In this document: positions 60,956-64,000 of the stretch, one piece after another
Layout: every line of letters begins with the position of its first letter
Numbering within the stretch: the stretch's first letter is position 1
NCBI GenBank assembly: GCA_051453625.1
Contig: JBOZIK010000001.1
Span: forward strand, 249,572,409-249,636,408
Source of the DNA: Welwitschia mirabilis
Lineage: Eukaryota; Gnetophyta; Gnetopsida; Welwitschiales
Direction of reading: 5' to 3'
Length of the DNA: 64,000 nt
The notes under the pieces: generated by a model
The model's database searches: none
What the model saw: only the letters and a program-made list of their open reading frames with translations
Told to the model about the DNA's origin: nothing
Made by a program: the position numbers and the translations under genes

Positions 60956-62099
60956 CATTGAAAAACAAACTGAGATCCTTTTAAGTAAACTTGTAAAAAT
61001 CTAGAAATAAGTCAAGTAAAATTCTAAATATACAAGTTAAAGATACTAAACATAAAATTATCTTCAAATTCCACTTTTTTTTTTCCATTTTTTCAAAATT
61101 TTGGATTTACGATTATCTAATAGATTACTTAATGAAAGTAGATCATTTATTCTTTAATGTATTTCTAAATTAGAATAATTAATCTCTTCCCAAACCGAAC
61201 ATGAACCTTTTTCATAGACATCCTGTATTCCTTGATTTAAGCATTTAGATCAATTTGGGCATTCATTACTATGAAATATTTTTTTAATAGACTTAAGCAT
61301 AATTTTATATGAAAGAGTTAATATTACATTACTATAGCCTAGATTCTATTGAAAGTGCCATAAAATAAGTCATTAGAGCTACATTATCAATGAGCATTCA
61401 TAGCCCTAATACAGTTAACTGTACATAATTTTTTATCGATTAATAGATAAAGTGCTCTTTAGAGAGGAGATATTTCATTTTCTTTCAATTACTTATTCTC
61501 ATATTTAAAATATTTTAATGTACATTAAGAAGTCATTAATTCATTAGCCTAAACAAAATAGATCTTGTCCTCATAAAATGCTTTAGAAGATCTTAACTAA
61601 AATTAATCTTAATAAGGTAATAAAAAATAAGAAAAACCTTTTCCTAAAAAATTACAAGTAAATTTAAATTCTAGCTAGTTCATAATAACAAGGATATCTC
61701 TTATTATTAGCTTATTTATTAAGGACCATTAATGAGACCATATAATCCTAGAAATTCAAGGATGATGGAAGAGAAGGATGACTAATAGACTTTATTAGGT
61801 AATACCAAAGTGGAGGATGTATATAATTGAGTTTAAAATGATGATGATTTGTTTTATTTTATGGGTGGTATTTGGGATTTTCTAAATAAAAATATTTAAG
61901 ATAATTATTATTAAGGTGATAGTACTTAGGTGGTTCAAGATGATAAAGAGAATTAAAATGATAAAGAAAATTAAATAAAAATATTTCTAAAGGTGTTGTG
62001 GTGTGTATTTATGCATTCCTTTATGTTCAAATAGATTTTATTATTAATCATAAAAATAGATTATACATAATATATCACACTAATATAGTGGAAGTGACT
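60956..62099. other. AT-rich stretch without recognisable features
   Basis: No coding motif, LTR border or internal repeat that I can support. Confidence 0.4.
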
Positions 62100-64000
62100 T
62101 AAAATGTTGTATCTCATAGAAGTCTATCCATAAGGAACTTAGGTTGCTTTTGTGAATAATCTTAAGAACCAGAAATAATAAAGAATAATGCAAGAGGTAC
62201 AAGATGTAATCTAATCTAACATGTAATGCAAATGATCTAACCTATTTTCTTTTTAGCCTTAACAAAGGCTATCCTTAATAATCTATATCATCTAAGAAAT
62301 TGCCATGAGGTCTTAAGCAACATTATATTATAAAGAACATAAGAAATCCTACAATGCAAGTATAAAATAAAATCAAGATTTATATTAAAATGATGACAAT
62401 ATCTAGGTTACAAAACAGTCGGGTCTCAATAGAACATACTTAACTCTCTACCAAGTACTTGTCTTTTTATAACTCTTAAGATAGACCTCTAGTCTTTACT
62501 GTCCTATCATGAGAATCTCTAGTGCATCGAAGATGGAAAGGAGAGTCAAAGGAAAATTTTATTTATAGATAAATACAATAGAAGTGGATAGACAGAAGGT
62601 GCAGCTATGTGCACTCATTAATGACTTAAAAATAAACAAAATGCCTAAGAGAATCTATTAGTAATAGTTACATATTAGTATTATCTAGGCTATCATCTGG
62701 ATGACTTGAGGGATGAAAGACTATTACAAAATATCATGAAAGTGATGACTCAGTAGTCCACATAAGTAGTCGTCGTCCTGCTTGTTGTGTAGACAATGGA
62801 TGGGATGACAGTCTTCTTTAATAATTTTCTTGTGGAAAAACTTAGCATTTTTGTCATAAAAAGCTCTGCTCACGAGAAAGTACCTTAAATGCATCAAATT
62901 TGGATAATAACTGCACTTTTATGAGATTTCCTCTTGTATCTCTAAAATCCTTAGAATTACATCTAAACTTGTATAAAAGTCCTGTAAAACAACTCATAAA
63001 ACCTATCAAATAACCATAAATTAGTAGTGTAAAATAGCCCCCCACTTAGCCTTTATGAGTCCCTGAAAAAAACTAGGTGGAAAAATCATAACTGTGAGTC
63101 AATTTATTTTTTAAAACATAATCTAAAAATTGTAATAATAAGATCATAAAAATGCATCATACAGATAAATAACAAGTAATGCAGAATGCATATGAAAAAC
63201 TTTTTATGTCATAAAATCTTTAAAAATTTGAAAATGAGCCATGTGAATGGGTCTCTACACCCCCTCATAAAAGAAAAGGAAATATGTCCCGTATTGGCAA
63301 AATAAAGCAAAGAAGATAAACAAGAGTGGAAAAGTAGAAAATAAAAATGAGGACAACTTTCAAAACAAAGTGCAAAGCTGAGTAGTGTTAGATTCAAAAA
63401 ATATACAAAGATATGAAACATTCTGACAAGTAAATAAAATGTGGACAAAAAGTGTTTTGCCATAAAAAGAATATGATTAGTGCTTTATAACATCAAAACT
63501 CTAAAAAATAACACAAATTTAAATCAAAAATTACTTTTATTAAAAAATAAAACATGAAATCATGGTAAGAAAATATGTTAATGACTTTGAAATAACTAAT
63601 AAAATCATAAAAGAGAACAATAAGAATTGGTATAAGATAACATAAAAAAAAGATAACTTAACATTCTAAAATTTCAACCTAGCAATTTCTAATGAAAGTA
63701 ATTATGACATTACTTGATGTGAAAAATGCATGACTTAATGTACCAAAAATTCCATTTAATAAGGCAGTGATTATGACGATGCTAGTAGAAAATGCTTTAA
63801 ACAATGAATGATTAGACCAAAGAATTGCCTAAAAATGAACTCTCCTACTGTCATCTCAAAATAAACATCCAAATTGCAAGGAATGAAATGATCATGTAAA
63901 ACGACTAAGAGTCTAGGAAATAAGAAATGTCTTTGATGATAGTAGGAACACCATTGATTCAATTTCCTCAATGTTTAAATATAACTTTATTATCCATTTT
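62100..64000 (-). repeat. Athila-like LTR fragment, cut by the window end
   Basis: 62690-63020 matches 9180-9500 and 63027-64000 matches about 370-1950, in one continuous run and the same orientation. It therefore joins the two LTR parts that are separate in the element at 1-9500. The 63-, 84- and 66-codon minus-strand ORFs in it are not shared with the other copies and are not called. Confidence 0.6.

Noticed and set aside
1-64000. Organelle DNA insertions, rRNA genes or intact tRNA genes
   Set aside because: I looked for conserved GC-rich organelle or rRNA stretches and complete tRNA cloverleaves and saw none; only decayed tRNA-like modules were found.

Overview
The window looks like intergenic DNA from a land plant nuclear genome, built almost entirely of old, decayed LTR retrotransposons. 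It is roughly 70% A+T by eye and CG dinucleotides are rare. It carries Ty3/gypsy and Ty1/copia protein remnants of plant type, with tRNA-iMet-type and tRNA-Asp-type primer binding sites (PBS), and has eight N gaps. I found no intact host gene, rRNA or functional tRNA. Nearly every ORF over 60 codons is noise, an N artefact or a scrap of a dead retroelement. I cannot place the species.

Layout. 1-9500: an Athila-like Ty3/gypsy element on the minus strand (3' LTR cut by the window start, IN, RH, RT, PR, gag, PBS, 5' LTR). 9525-11077: a non-coding repeat, family S. 11078-23450: a chain of minus-strand copies of a non-autonomous LTR family, family M, arranged int-LTR-int-LTR, with 33-bp and 55-bp tandem repeats at the PBS end and GTGGAAGTG-rich tracts at the other end of the LTR. 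23690-24060: an Athila-like gag scrap. 24900-26220: dispersed repeat family P with a 50-bp minisatellite. 26440-27120: a gypsy RT/RNase H scrap, then a 260-bp tandem duplication.

30093-47641 is a three-layer nest. A second S copy was split at 30359/46313 by a minus-strand Ty1/copia element (30360-46312, 5-bp target duplication ACTAT, LTRs about 1.49 kb). The copia RNase H domain was later split by a plus-strand, coding-poor LTR element (33446-41275) whose 3.76-kb LTR carries a tRNA-like module and a pyrimidine- and CpG-rich block.

48333 carries a decayed tRNA-Asp-type PBS and 49740-50960 a second P copy. 52112-60950 is the best-preserved unit: a Ty3/gypsy element with two 395-bp LTRs, 5-bp target duplications (TGTTA), PBS, polypurine tract and a plus-strand gag-pol frame ending in a chromodomain-like remnant. 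Between PBS and gag it holds a long antisense gene remnant (52703-55005) with its own TATA box, at least one probable intron and no family I recognise. Gag-pol has its own TATA box 114 bp before its ATG, and a minisatellite lies between the two divergent promoters. This two-gene arrangement is my main candidate for something undescribed. 62100-64000 is another Athila-like LTR fragment cut by the window end.

Across the elements, the in-frame stops fall mostly where C-to-T change would turn Gln, Arg or Trp codons into stops, and PBS and LTR termini show the same C-to-T/G-to-A drift. This fits long-term decay of methylated, silenced repeats. Nothing here looks able to move today.
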